This document shows positions 15,880 through 23,836 of a stretch of DNA of 54,636 bases, in pieces. Location: contig CAZOOZ010000013.1 of assembly GCA_964581565.1 (NCBI GenBank), forward strand, positions 1 through 54,636, given 5' to 3'. A program made the translations under genes and the position numbers. The stretch comes from UBA1433 sp964581565. Lineage in GTDB: Bacteria; Bacillota; Clostridia; Eubacteriales; UBA1433. Position 1 is the stretch's first letter, and every line of letters starts with the position of its first letter. The notes beneath the pieces are model-generated. The model saw only the letters and a list, made by a program, of their open reading frames with translations. It was not told the DNA's origin and did no database searches.

Positions 15880-16617
15880 TTATCTGTTCTCCTCCCAAAT
15901 TTTTTCGGTTATTTCTTCATACATATATAATGCCGCCGAATATGGACTAAATCTACCCGGCAGTGCTCCGGCTTTAATTATTTTCACTGCTTCTTGATTT
16001 TCATTGCAACATGGTTTGCTTGCAAGCTCAATTAAAATGGCATCCTCGGGAAGCAGGCAAAATTTTTCGTCATCGAGTATACAAGCGGGAATAGTATTTA
16101 AAATAACATGATACGCAAGCGCCCTTAAATCCTTGAGTAATATACAGTTGAATCCTTTTTTCTCGGCTTGCTCCAGTTCGTTTCCATTCGCGGTACACAC
16201 ACTTACCCTAGCTCCCATTTTAGAAAATAAATCCGCAATCTCTCTGCCTAAGAACCCATATCCCAAAACAATGACATCACAGTCTATGATGGCACGATTT
16301 GTTTCCGAGATTGCAATACAAAGTGCCCCTTCGGCTGTCAAGATTGAGTTTCTGATTCTGTATTTATTGCTTTGCTCACACTTTATTCTTCCTGCAGCTT
16401 GTATCTCTTGTTTTGTGCCATCTTTACCACCAAAAATAAATGCACCGGGCTTAGATGCATTAATGTATGTAAAAACAGATTCCTTGGGTCCTAAAATAAG
16501 CAAATCTGCCCGTTCATCGAGCATACTTTTTCTGTCGTTTTGCCTCCATCCTGATTTTATTAATAGATCAGCCAAATATTCATAGCGTTTGTCACTGCCA
16601 AATATGATAAAATTCAT
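15880..16617 (-). CDS. dpaA: Dipicolinate synthase subunit A
   Basis: 245 residues, shorter than the ~297-residue Bacillus SpoVFA because the N-terminal region is compact. The NAD(P)-binding core is clear: VIVLGYGFLGREIADLFSKMG (~115-135) is followed by ARVSVCTAN, and IELASKPCCN and GALPGRFSPYSAA lie near the end. It is the dehydrogenase-like half of dipicolinate synthase, acting in the mother cell to supply calcium-dipicolinate for the spore core. It starts with ATG behind AGAGGTGAGAGATT and heads the operon dpaA-dpaB-asnB. I could not find a convincing mother-cell sigma promoter in the 290-base upstream gap. It is divergent from the two-component operon. Confidence 0.9.
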   Translation of the reverse strand: MNFIIFGSDKRYEYLADLLIKSGWRQNDRKSMLDERADLLILGPKESVFTYINASKPGAFIFGGKDGTKQEIQAAGRIKCEQSNKYRIRNSILTAEGALCIAISETNRAIIDCDVIVLGYGFLGREIADLFSKMGARVSVCTANGNELEQAEKKGFNCILLKDLRALAYHVILNTIPACILDDEKFCLLPEDAILIELASKPCCNENQEAVKIIKAGALPGRFSPYSAALYMYEEITEKIWEENR

Positions 16618-16847
16618 AATCTCTCACCTCTTCTACCTATGACAAATCAATACATATCTCGCGTTTTACCGGAGCTTATGTTTTATTAATATTCAATGAA
16701 AAATAAAATGTGCTTGCTTCTTTGTCTTTGTACCCCATTAAAATACTTTATAAAAGATCGACTGATTTACAAATATAGTTATAGATATTCATTTCTTCTT
16801 TTCCGACAGATTGAATTACAAAAAAATAACTATAAAAAAACACATAA

Positions 16848-16876
16848 TTGCCATATTTATTATTTAATTTTATAAT
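16848..16876 (+). promoter_or_regulatory. Promoter of the two-component operon
   Basis: TTGCCA (16848-16853), a 17-base spacer and TATAAT (16871-16876) lie 31 bases before the start codon. The rest of the 16618-16907 gap is AT-rich; I see no other clear feature in it. Confidence 0.7.
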
Positions 16877-16907
16877 AAAAGCAGATAAGTATACGAGGTG
16901 ATGAAAA

Positions 16908-17603
16908 ATGCCACAAATATTGATTGCAGACGACAATAAACAGATTTCTTCAATCTTGGCGGAATACTCCAAAAAAGAAGGGTATGTTCCGATCATTGCA
17001 GAAGATGGCCTTCAAGCACTTCAGAAATATAATCAATATCATCCAGACATTATTTTGCTCGATGTGATGATGCCTATGATGGATGGTTTTGAGGTTTGCC
17101 GGGAAATAAGAAAAACTTCAAATGTACCGATTATTATGATCACAGCCCGTGGAGAAGACTTCGAAAAAATTATGGGGCTGGATATCGGTGCCGATGATTA
17201 CATTGTCAAACCATTTTCTCCGGGCGAAGTGATGGCAAGAATACGGGCGATCCTTCGCAGAATGACTCCGTCTGCGGAAGAAAGTGAACAAATGTATTTT
17301 TATGATAGTTTAATAATTAATCTTGATACTTATGAAGTAACGATAGACAGTAAGCCCGTATCCCTAACCAAAAAGGAAATCGAAATATTATGGACACTTG
17401 CGACAAACAGAAATAAAGTTTTTTCAAGGGATAATTTACTCAACAGCCTATGGGGTTATGATTATTTTGGTGATTCACGTACAGTGGATTCGCACATAAA
17501 AAGACTGCGGGCAAAACTTGATGAATATTCTCATGACAGATGGGATATAAAAACAATATGGGGTGTAGGATATAAATTTGAGGTCGTCTCTGATGAAAAA
17601 TAA
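16908..17603 (+). CDS. OmpR/PhoB-family response regulator
   Basis: 231 residues. The receiver domain (1-~120) has the acidic pocket D8/D9, phospho-acceptor D52 (ILLDVMMPMMDG), the T in MITARGE and the K in YIVKPFSPGE. The C-terminal winged helix (~135-228) ends with the typical DSRTVDSHIKRLRAKL and TIWGVGYKFE. It starts behind GAGGTG with a 7-base gap and its last codons overlap the kinase start by 11 bases. It is phosphorylated by the adjacent kinase and binds DNA as a dimer. Targets are unknown, but the lipoprotein in the same operon is a likely effector or sensor partner. Confidence 0.93.
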   Translation: MPQILIADDNKQISSILAEYSKKEGYVPIIAEDGLQALQKYNQYHPDIILLDVMMPMMDGFEVCREIRKTSNVPIIMITARGEDFEKIMGLDIGADDYIVKPFSPGEVMARIRAILRRMTPSAEESEQMYFYDSLIINLDTYEVTIDSKPVSLTKKEIEILWTLATNRNKVFSRDNLLNSLWGYDYFGDSRTVDSHIKRLRAKLDEYSHDRWDIKTIWGVGYKFEVVSDEK

Positions 17604-19056
17604 AATTGTAGTCAAGCTTGAGGCATATTTCACTATTGCCATATTGATTTTTGCTATTATAATCAGCAGCGTTTTTTTACTTCTTTTCAAAAATAATACT
17701 ATACAACTGCATAAGGCAGATTTGGAAGAACGTGCCAAAAATATCTCTGAAACTTTGGCATACTATGTAGACAGCGAGACAAATGAAGGCAAAGGGCAAA
17801 AACAAGGCGGCGGATATGGTGCTTATATTAAATATTTAGGGGATATTGCGATGGCCGATGCTTGGGTTGTGGATGAAGATTTGAATATTTTAACAAAAGA
17901 ATATACGCATACCGAGTATACCTATTCAGAACTTCCCGACCATGCCGAAGAAATTGTAAAAAATGCTTTCAATGGCCAGACTACATTCAGTGAAGATTTT
18001 AGTTCTCTGCAAAATACTCCGACACTCACCGTCGGCACACCGATTGTGCTTTCCGACGGCACAATCTATGGTGTCTTACTTTTACATTCCCCTGTAAACG
18101 GAATTAATTTTGTTGTGACGAACGGCTTTACGATGCTGGCAATCAGCATTGGACTGGCCTTGATTATAGCGATTTTGCTATCTTCATTATTCTCGGTTAC
18201 ATTTACCAAGCCGCTTAAAAAAATGAACGATACAGCTATCAAATTGGCAGGCGGCGACTACAGCGTCACAACAAAAATCACTCAAAATGACGAGATCGGT
18301 GAGCTTGCTAAAAATTTGGACATACTTTCCGAAAAACTGCTTATCGCTTCAAAAGAAAGCGAGAATTTAGAGAAACTTCGACGCGACTTAATATCAAATG
18401 TCTCCCACGAACTCCGGACACCCATCACAGTCATTCGCGGTTCTCTTGAAGCATTGAAAGATAAAGTCATTACCGATCCTGCCAAAGTGCAAATTTATTA
18501 TGATCAAATGCTCAGTGAAAGCAAAGCCTTGCAACGGCTGGTCGGTGATTTGATGGATTTGTCCAAACTGCAAAATACTGATTTTCACATCGATATGGAA
18601 GATCAAAGCATCTTAGATATATTGTATGATGCTATCCGCAGCGGAGAACACATTGCATCAAGCAAAAATATCTTGATCAACTTTGAAAACACGGCACAAA
18701 CCCTCATAGTCAAAGGCGACTACGGAAGACTTCGTCAAATGATTATGATCATACTCGATAATGCCATCAAGTTTTCACCGGCTAACGGAAACATAACCAT
18801 TAAGCTGTACCAAAGCGGCGGACTTGCCATCTCTATTACAGATGAAGGCCCCGGCATTGAAAAAGAAATACTTCCCTATATCTTTGATCGTTTCCATAAA
18901 ACCAAATCGCCGGATAACAAAGGCGGTTCCGGGCTTGGTCTTGCTATTGCAAATCAAATTGCTTTGAGGCATCATGCACAAATTACTGTAGAAAGCCAAA
19001 TAAATGAAGGCTCAACTTTTACCATAAGATTTAAAAATATAAAGGAAATTGAATGA
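17593..19056 (+). CDS. Membrane sensor histidine kinase
   Basis: 487 residues from the ATG at 17593, preferred over a TTG at 17578 because GAGGT lies eight bases before it. Order: N-terminal membrane helix (~10-32), an extracytoplasmic sensor of ~145 residues (GGYGAYIKYLGDIAMADAW region, PAS/Cache-like shape by size), second helix (~180-205) and a HAMP segment. The HisKA domain has phospho-His H272 (NVSHELRTPITVI), and the ATPase domain has the N box DNAIKFSP, DEGPGI, FDRFHK and GGSGLGLAIA. It phosphorylates the response regulator it overlaps. Its stop overlaps the start of a lipoprotein gene (ATGA), so the three genes are one transcript. The signal is unknown. Confidence 0.93.
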   Translation: MKNKIVVKLEAYFTIAILIFAIIISSVFLLLFKNNTIQLHKADLEERAKNISETLAYYVDSETNEGKGQKQGGGYGAYIKYLGDIAMADAWVVDEDLNILTKEYTHTEYTYSELPDHAEEIVKNAFNGQTTFSEDFSSLQNTPTLTVGTPIVLSDGTIYGVLLLHSPVNGINFVVTNGFTMLAISIGLALIIAILLSSLFSVTFTKPLKKMNDTAIKLAGGDYSVTTKITQNDEIGELAKNLDILSEKLLIASKESENLEKLRRDLISNVSHELRTPITVIRGSLEALKDKVITDPAKVQIYYDQMLSESKALQRLVGDLMDLSKLQNTDFHIDMEDQSILDILYDAIRSGEHIASSKNILINFENTAQTLIVKGDYGRLRQMIMIILDNAIKFSPANGNITIKLYQSGGLAISITDEGPGIEKEILPYIFDRFHKTKSPDNKGGSGLGLAIANQIALRHHAQITVESQINEGSTFTIRFKNIKEIE

Positions 19057-19580
19057 AAAAAATATATATTTTTTTGCTGTTAAGTATGTTTGCGCTTATG
19101 CTCACTTTATATGGATGTTACAATACATCATCAAAAATACAAACTCAGTCAATAGGATCCCAGGCCGCAAAACAAGATAATGCTCTCACAATCGAAAAAA
19201 TGCTTATATATGCCATTGAGGATGAATCTCTAACCAAATATGAATATAAAAACATCCTGGATAAATATAATGTTAAAACCCCATTTGCCGATATCATTGA
19301 AACGAAAAAAAATCATATCGCTCGTCTTGCAAAGTTGTTTTATGAATACGATCTGGCATTGCCCGAAGATAGATCCAGTCAGTATGCCTTATTTCCTCCA
19401 AGTATAAATGACGCTTATAATGCAGGTGTGAGCAATGAGATTGAAACAATTGCCATGTATGAACGGTTTTTGCAGCAAAATCTTCCCACTGACATTAAAA
19501 ACACATTTACTGACTTAAAATCTGCTTCACAGTCTCATCTCGAATTGCTGAAGCAGCGTCAAACAAAATGTTTATATTGA
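19053..19580 (+). CDS. Ferritin-like (DUF2202-type) lipoprotein of the two-component operon
   Basis: 175 residues. A lipoprotein signal ends LTLYGC, with C22 the likely lipidated residue. The rest is helical and resembles the DUF2202 ferritin-like family (AIEDESLTKYEY, NEIETIAMYERFL). In rubrerythrin-type folds metal ligands come in E-x-x-H pairs. Here the two His positions read KKNH and SQSH, so the paired Glu is absent in both and a di-iron centre looks compromised. The start overlaps the kinase stop (ATGA), implying coupled synthesis. It may be a cell-surface partner of the kinase sensor domain. Function is unknown; the family call is moderate and the ligand inference depends on the alignment. 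Confidence 0.65.
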   Translation: MKKIYIFLLLSMFALMLTLYGCYNTSSKIQTQSIGSQAAKQDNALTIEKMLIYAIEDESLTKYEYKNILDKYNVKTPFADIIETKKNHIARLAKLFYEYDLALPEDRSSQYALFPPSINDAYNAGVSNEIETIAMYERFLQQNLPTDIKNTFTDLKSASQSHLELLKQRQTKCLY

Positions 19581-19591
19581 ACATGCAATGT

Positions 19592-19621
19592 TAAATTTCA
19601 GCTCAACAGCTGCAATTTAAT
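19592..19621. terminator. Hairpin between the lipoprotein gene and the BASS transporter
   Basis: The arms ttaaatt/aatttaa with inner cagct/agctg form a hairpin between two convergent genes. A T-run is weak, so this is only a probable bidirectional terminator. Confidence 0.45.
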
Positions 19622-19651
19622 TATAAGATATATGTGCTGAATACAACTTTC

Positions 19652-20605
19652 TTATGTATTTCTTTTTCTTTCTGCTCTGCTTAAAGTGTGTGCGGCGATA
19701 GAGACGAGAATTTGTTGAAAAACCGTACCGATCATAACAGGAAACATCACTTCTCCGGGAAAATACTGCGCAGCAAGCACAGCTCCCGCACTGATATTTC
19801 GCATTCCGCTGTTAATAGTCATTGATATCGTAGTAGAATATTCTTTTTTTAAAATTCGAGAAGCAATCCACCCCCACACATATCCCGTTGAAGCGATAAG
19901 CAAAATGGTGCCGGCGATGGCAAACAGAACAGGATTTAACTCTTTAAAAAATGGTGCGACTTTTGTAGAGTTGATACTGACGACCATAACTAAACCGATT
20001 TTACTAAAAGGCGCCAATTTAGGAGACCAGGTTTTTTTGATCTCTCCTTTTGTATATTCGTTTAAACCCATTGCAAGCACAGCAGGGATAGCGATCATAA
20101 AAATAAGGTCTTTCACCATACCCAGCGCATTGATTTCCACGGTTGTGCCGACTAAGAGTTTTAATGAAAGCGGAATCAAGATCGGTGCAAGAAAGGTATC
20201 CAGTAAAATAATGGAAATCGTTAGAATACTGTTTCCTTTATAGATTGAAACCCATACGAGGCTGACAATCCCTGTAGGAACTACAAATGCCAATACAATT
20301 CCGGTTATGAAATAAGGCGAGCCCGGGAAAAATAAATTTCCTACGCCAAATGCAATCATCGGCATCCACACATGGAGAATAAATAAAACAACAAAAAGCG
20401 GTATCGGATCCGTTACGATCTTTTTCATATCCCGGAATCCTGATCCCAAGCTTCCCGTAAATGTCATAAAGGCAAAGGCCCACGGCACCATAAAAGCAAG
20501 TTTGCTTAAATAGGACGCACTTAAAATTCCTATCGTTAAACAGATTGGCGTCACAAACGGCATCCACTTTTCTATAAACTGATTAAATCTATATAAATAT
20601 CGCAT
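19652..20605 (-). CDS. Bile acid:sodium symporter (BASS) family transporter
   Basis: About 317 residues of mostly hydrophobic sequence with roughly nine to ten membrane segments, as in the SBF/BASS family. Landmarks are FTGSLGSGFRDMKKI after the second helix, VPTGIVSLVW, and NSGMRNISAGAVLAAQYFP near the end, the conserved discontinuous-helix region. Members move organic anions (bile acids, pantoate, pyruvate, other acids) with Na+; the substrate here cannot be told. The start is uncertain: a GTG at 20620 has no ribosome binding site, while the ATG at 20605 has GAGGTG at a longish 12 bases. It lies after two PHP phosphatase genes on the same strand and may share their transcript. Confidence 0.75.
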   Translation of the reverse strand: MRYLYRFNQFIEKWMPFVTPICLTIGILSASYLSKLAFMVPWAFAFMTFTGSLGSGFRDMKKIVTDPIPLFVVLFILHVWMPMIAFGVGNLFFPGSPYFITGIVLAFVVPTGIVSLVWVSIYKGNSILTISIILLDTFLAPILIPLSLKLLVGTTVEINALGMVKDLIFMIAIPAVLAMGLNEYTKGEIKKTWSPKLAPFSKIGLVMVVSINSTKVAPFFKELNPVLFAIAGTILLIASTGYVWGWIASRILKKEYSTTISMTINSGMRNISAGAVLAAQYFPGEVMFPVMIGTVFQQILVSIAAHTLSRAERKRNT

Positions 20606-20631
20606 TTTCTGACAAAACACCTCTGATTAAA

Positions 20632-21462
20632 TTAATTTAATGAGTATTTTTTCATTCTTTTTACATGGTCATAATTTATATTATATTGTCCAAACAGTGG
20701 TCTTCCCGCACGCTGAGATGAATGAAAATCACTCCCACCGGTTATAAAAAGATTATTTTCTTTAGCTAATTTCAAGTAGTCTTCTATATTTTGATTTGAA
20801 TTCATTGGATGATATACCTCTATACCCATAATCCCCATACCAATAATTTCCTTCACAATATTCTGGTTTTTAAGACTTGACGGATGCGCAATCACACTGA
20901 TTCCGCCCGCACACTCAATAACGCGCATTGCTTCTTCGACTGTCATTTTACTCCGAGGCACATATGTTGCACATCCTGCCGATAAATAATTGCCGTATGC
21001 TTCTTCCATCGTTTGTGTATACCCGTGATGAAATATTGCCTGTGCCAAATGCGGTCTGCCCACGGCTTTGCCGGTAGAATATTCGTGTACATCTTCTATC
21101 GTGATGCGAATACCATTTTCGTTCAGCTTGTTTATGAAGTTGTGTATCCGCCTCTCACGTAAACGCAGCAAGCGTTTTTCTGTCTGTGATAAGATCTCGT
21201 TACCGACATCTATATAGTAGCCGAGGATATGCACCTCTTCACTGTTTTTTTCACAGCTAAACTCAATTCCAGGTATAAATTCTATCTTCTTATCGGGGTA
21301 GTTGATTGCTTTTCTGCTTCCCTCTACCGTATCGTGATCGGTAATGGAAATCGCAGCCATATTCGGTATTTTTTGTGCGATTCGTATAATTTCTTCCGGT
21401 TTTAAAACACCGTCTGATTCATTGGAATGAATATGCATATCTGCAACAAGTTTTTTTGCCAT
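20632..21462 (-). CDS. PHP-domain phosphoesterase (YciV/TrpH type)
   Basis: 276 residues from the ATG at 21462, which has AAGGAG eight bases upstream; a GTG nine bases earlier overlaps that site. PHP metal motifs are in order: DMHIHSNESDG, SITDHDTVEG, GIEFSC, VIAHPSS and GGSDFHSS. The central GRPHLAQAI element is typical of the YciV/TrpH (RNase AM, nucleoside 3',5'-bisphosphate phosphatase) group. It probably hydrolyses 3',5'-bisphosphates or short RNA 5' ends with a trinuclear metal site. It follows another PHP gene by 20 bases. Confidence 0.85.
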   Translation of the reverse strand: MAKKLVADMHIHSNESDGVLKPEEIIRIAQKIPNMAAISITDHDTVEGSRKAINYPDKKIEFIPGIEFSCEKNSEEVHILGYYIDVGNEILSQTEKRLLRLRERRIHNFINKLNENGIRITIEDVHEYSTGKAVGRPHLAQAIFHHGYTQTMEEAYGNYLSAGCATYVPRSKMTVEEAMRVIECAGGISVIAHPSSLKNQNIVKEIIGMGIMGIEVYHPMNSNQNIEDYLKLAKENNLFITGGSDFHSSQRAGRPLFGQYNINYDHVKRMKKYSLN

Positions 21463-21481
21463 ATATCTCACTCCTTAAATT

Positions 21482-22318
21482 CTATATTTTATAGTCGTCC
21501 CAGCCATTCTCGGTAATAAAATGTAGTCTCTTTATGCCTATTTTTTTGATTTTATCTATTGTCTGTTCATAGAAAAAGTCCAAATTATCGGCTGTATGTG
21601 CATCCGAATTCAACATCAAAGCAATATCAAATTCCTTCGCCATTTCTAATATTTCATCGGAAGGATACAGGCATTCTTTACCATATCTCGCTACGCCGCC
21701 TGTATTTATTTCCATCACACAACCTGTTTTTTTTATAATTTTCATACTTTCACTGACGATATCCAAATACCAGTTGTCTTTATCATTAAAATATTTATTG
21801 CCGACATTGTTTTTTTTAATGATATCAAAGTGGCCGATAATATCCGGCTTGTTTTTTATTATTTGTGCGGTCAGCAACGAATAATATCTTTTTACAATAC
21901 TGTAAATACCTTCACTATCCGACTCAAGGAGTTCTTCGAATTCATCAGCAGTACCGTCAATTGCTTTTAATTGGCTGTCTATGCCAAGTGAGTGTATGCT
22001 TAAGATATAATAATCCAAATCCGCTATCGGGACCAACTGGGCCATACCGATATCTTCATAGCAGTCATATTCCAACCCTAAGAAAATATTAACTTTATTT
22101 TTGTATTTTGTCCCCATATAAAAAACTTCATTTTTATATTTTTCATATGCATTTATATTCATAAGACATTCGTTATTATACTTTTCGGGCGAAGGTGCGT
22201 GCGATGAGAATCCTATATGTGTAAAATTCTTATCGATTGCTTTTTGAACCATTTCTTCAATCGTATTTTTCCCGTCACAATATGTGCTGTGAATATGATA
22301 AGATGATTTTATCTTCAT
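21482..22318 (-). CDS. Histidinol-phosphatase-type PHP protein
   Basis: 278 residues of the HisJ/HisK PHP family. Metal-binding motifs are YHIHSTYCDGKNTIEE, GFSSHAP, LGLEYDC, GHFDII, MEINTGG and LNSDAHTADN, all present. The family converts L-histidinol phosphate to histidinol. No other histidine gene is in the window, so a different phosphoester substrate is possible. ATG start behind GAGGCAGAA. It heads a minus-strand group with a second PHP protein and a BASS transporter. The enzyme class is firm and the substrate is not. Confidence 0.8.
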   Translation of the reverse strand: MKIKSSYHIHSTYCDGKNTIEEMVQKAIDKNFTHIGFSSHAPSPEKYNNECLMNINAYEKYKNEVFYMGTKYKNKVNIFLGLEYDCYEDIGMAQLVPIADLDYYILSIHSLGIDSQLKAIDGTADEFEELLESDSEGIYSIVKRYYSLLTAQIIKNKPDIIGHFDIIKKNNVGNKYFNDKDNWYLDIVSESMKIIKKTGCVMEINTGGVARYGKECLYPSDEILEMAKEFDIALMLNSDAHTADNLDFFYEQTIDKIKKIGIKRLHFITENGWDDYKI

Positions 22319-22390
22319 TTCTGCCTCTGATATTGATAAAAATTACCGTATTTTTAAAATATTTTACCATTATATACTTAATTTTCAGTT

Positions 22391-22426
22391 AAAACAATAA
22401 AAAGCTATGAAAATTCAATAGCTTTT
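22391..22426 (-). terminator. Terminator of the comEC-holA transcript
   Basis: The stem aaaagctat/atagctttt (22400-22408 and 22418-22426) has a 9-base loop and is followed on the minus strand by a T-rich run. It overlaps the end of the small frameshifted gene. Between 22319 and 22744 this terminator and that gene are the only content I see. Confidence 0.65.
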
Positions 22427-22676
22427 ACATCGTACCTTTTCAAAATATTCGCTTTTGAAAGCATTTCGTATTTCCGGTACCCGAAGCAGCGCAGATGTAG
22501 CCAACTTCTCTGTACCGACCATAAGTAGAATGATAAATAATAGAATAAAGCAATGCATGATGCGGCGAAGGAAAACGAAATCCAAAAAAATACTTGCTGT
22601 GTTTGGCAGATTATATACGCCATGCGATTTCAGGAGTTATCTTTTTTTCGGAATAGTTTAAGGATAAGTCTCTCAT
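22415..22676 (-). pseudogene. Small membrane protein with a two-base frameshift
   Basis: An ATG at 22676 sits nine bases after a strong GGAGGAG. It encodes MRDLSLNYSEKKITPEIAWR and then stops at TAA (22611). In the next frame a coherent sequence continues (YNLPNTASIFLDFVFLRR, then a membrane helix FILLFIILLMV, ending EKVRCKSY) to a TGA at 22415. Restoring one TA pair in the TATATA run near 22613 would join both parts into about 87 residues. A third frame is also open as a 72-residue shadow (22405-22623) starting inside the same site. I do not recognise the family. It is either a decayed gene, a slippage-controlled gene or a sequencing error. It lies 68 bases after holA and before a terminator. 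Confidence 0.5.
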
Positions 22677-22744
22677 CTATATGTGCTCCTCCAACAGAAT
22701 TTTACTAACTTTTCTTAGGTTTACAATACGATAAAATCCATTGG

Positions 22745-23827
22745 TCAAGAACAAATAAAGTATATTATTCTCTCGAGGCCTAGTTTAGCCTCGAGCGTTC
22801 CGCTCTTCACCGCATTATCATATTTTGCACATACAAAAAGAATACTTTTTATTTTTATCTCATAAAACATGGATTGATGCTGAATGATATTTTGGATTCC
22901 CGTAAGTCTTGCATATTTAATGCTTTTCAATTTTCTCACTTTAGACAGCATGTCCCATGCATTTAAATTTGTATTTTTTGAATACTGTTTATATAAAAGC
23001 ATCATATTAAAATTTGAGACAATTGCCGTGAGGATAACAGTCGGATAAATATTGTTTTTTATGAGTTGTTCATATGCTCTCATCGCCGGAAGTAAATCTT
23101 TCCTGTTTAAAGCATTGATTAAGATATCGATGCTTTCCGCAAAATACGCCGAACATATTTTCTTGATATCATCTGTCTCAATATCATGTTTTCCCAAGCA
23201 ATAACTATATAGTTTGCTTAACTCCATCGATAGCATTCTTGCATTTACTTTATTGCCCTCTTCGTAATAGCCAACATAATCAAGCATAAATCCGGCGCAT
23301 TGTTCGCTTAGGTTTATACCCGAATCTTTTGCTTGTTTACGTATCCAGTTCTTCATGTAGCTTGTTTTCTCATCACAACCGTTCAGCTCAAAAGCCGTAT
23401 TTGTTTCTTTGAAATATCCGAACAATGCATTTGACCAATACGGCATATCATCCGATAAAAACACAAACAGAATATCTTCATATTTTTCTTGAAGCGCATC
23501 GATGAGCAACTGTATCTGTTTATTGTCTGACTTCGCGTTTTTTTCAAAGAGGGCGCTGTTTTTCACTGTTATAAGTTTATATTTATCAAATACAGGCGGA
23601 GTATTGATTTCGTTGATAATATCTTCCGGCTTTGCTTTTCTGCCGTCTATGGTTTTCATGTTTAATTCTTTAAGATCCATATTCATAGATGCGCCGCATT
23701 GATTTTTTATGCGCTGCTCGGCTATGAAGTTATCTTTACCATAAATATATAAAGCTTTTTCATAGAGTAATTTATCTGTTTTTTCTAAATCTCTGTAAGA
23801 ATAAACTCGCTTGTTTGATTTTGTCAT
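22745..23827 (-). CDS. holA: DNA polymerase III delta subunit
   Basis: 360 residues. The N-terminal ALYIYGKDNFIAEQRI replaces the usual nucleotide-loop region of delta, followed by NTPPVFDKYKLITVKN. The C-terminal collar domain (ILTAIVSNFNMMLLYKQY, LEAKLGLERIIYFI) is typical. Delta is the wrench that opens the beta sliding clamp within the clamp loader. Start ATG behind AAAGGGTGTGAA, ten bases after comEC, the conserved comEC-holA order of Firmicutes. The sequence is divergent but the context supports it. Confidence 0.85.
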   Translation of the reverse strand: MTKSNKRVYSYRDLEKTDKLLYEKALYIYGKDNFIAEQRIKNQCGASMNMDLKELNMKTIDGRKAKPEDIINEINTPPVFDKYKLITVKNSALFEKNAKSDNKQIQLLIDALQEKYEDILFVFLSDDMPYWSNALFGYFKETNTAFELNGCDEKTSYMKNWIRKQAKDSGINLSEQCAGFMLDYVGYYEEGNKVNARMLSMELSKLYSYCLGKHDIETDDIKKICSAYFAESIDILINALNRKDLLPAMRAYEQLIKNNIYPTVILTAIVSNFNMMLLYKQYSKNTNLNAWDMLSKVRKLKSIKYARLTGIQNIIQHQSMFYEIKIKSILFVCAKYDNAVKSGTLEAKLGLERIIYFICS

Positions 23828-23836
23828 TTCACACCC

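Noticed and set aside
16618..16760. Mother-cell sigma factor promoter for dpaA (CATA-like -10 boxes at two places)
   Set aside because: Neither has a matching -35 element at an accepted distance, so I do not call it although such a promoter is expected.
22405..22623. 72-residue ORF in the third frame of the small gene region
   Set aside because: Its start lies inside another frame with no ribosome site; the two-part frame from 22676 has the ribosome site and more protein-like composition.
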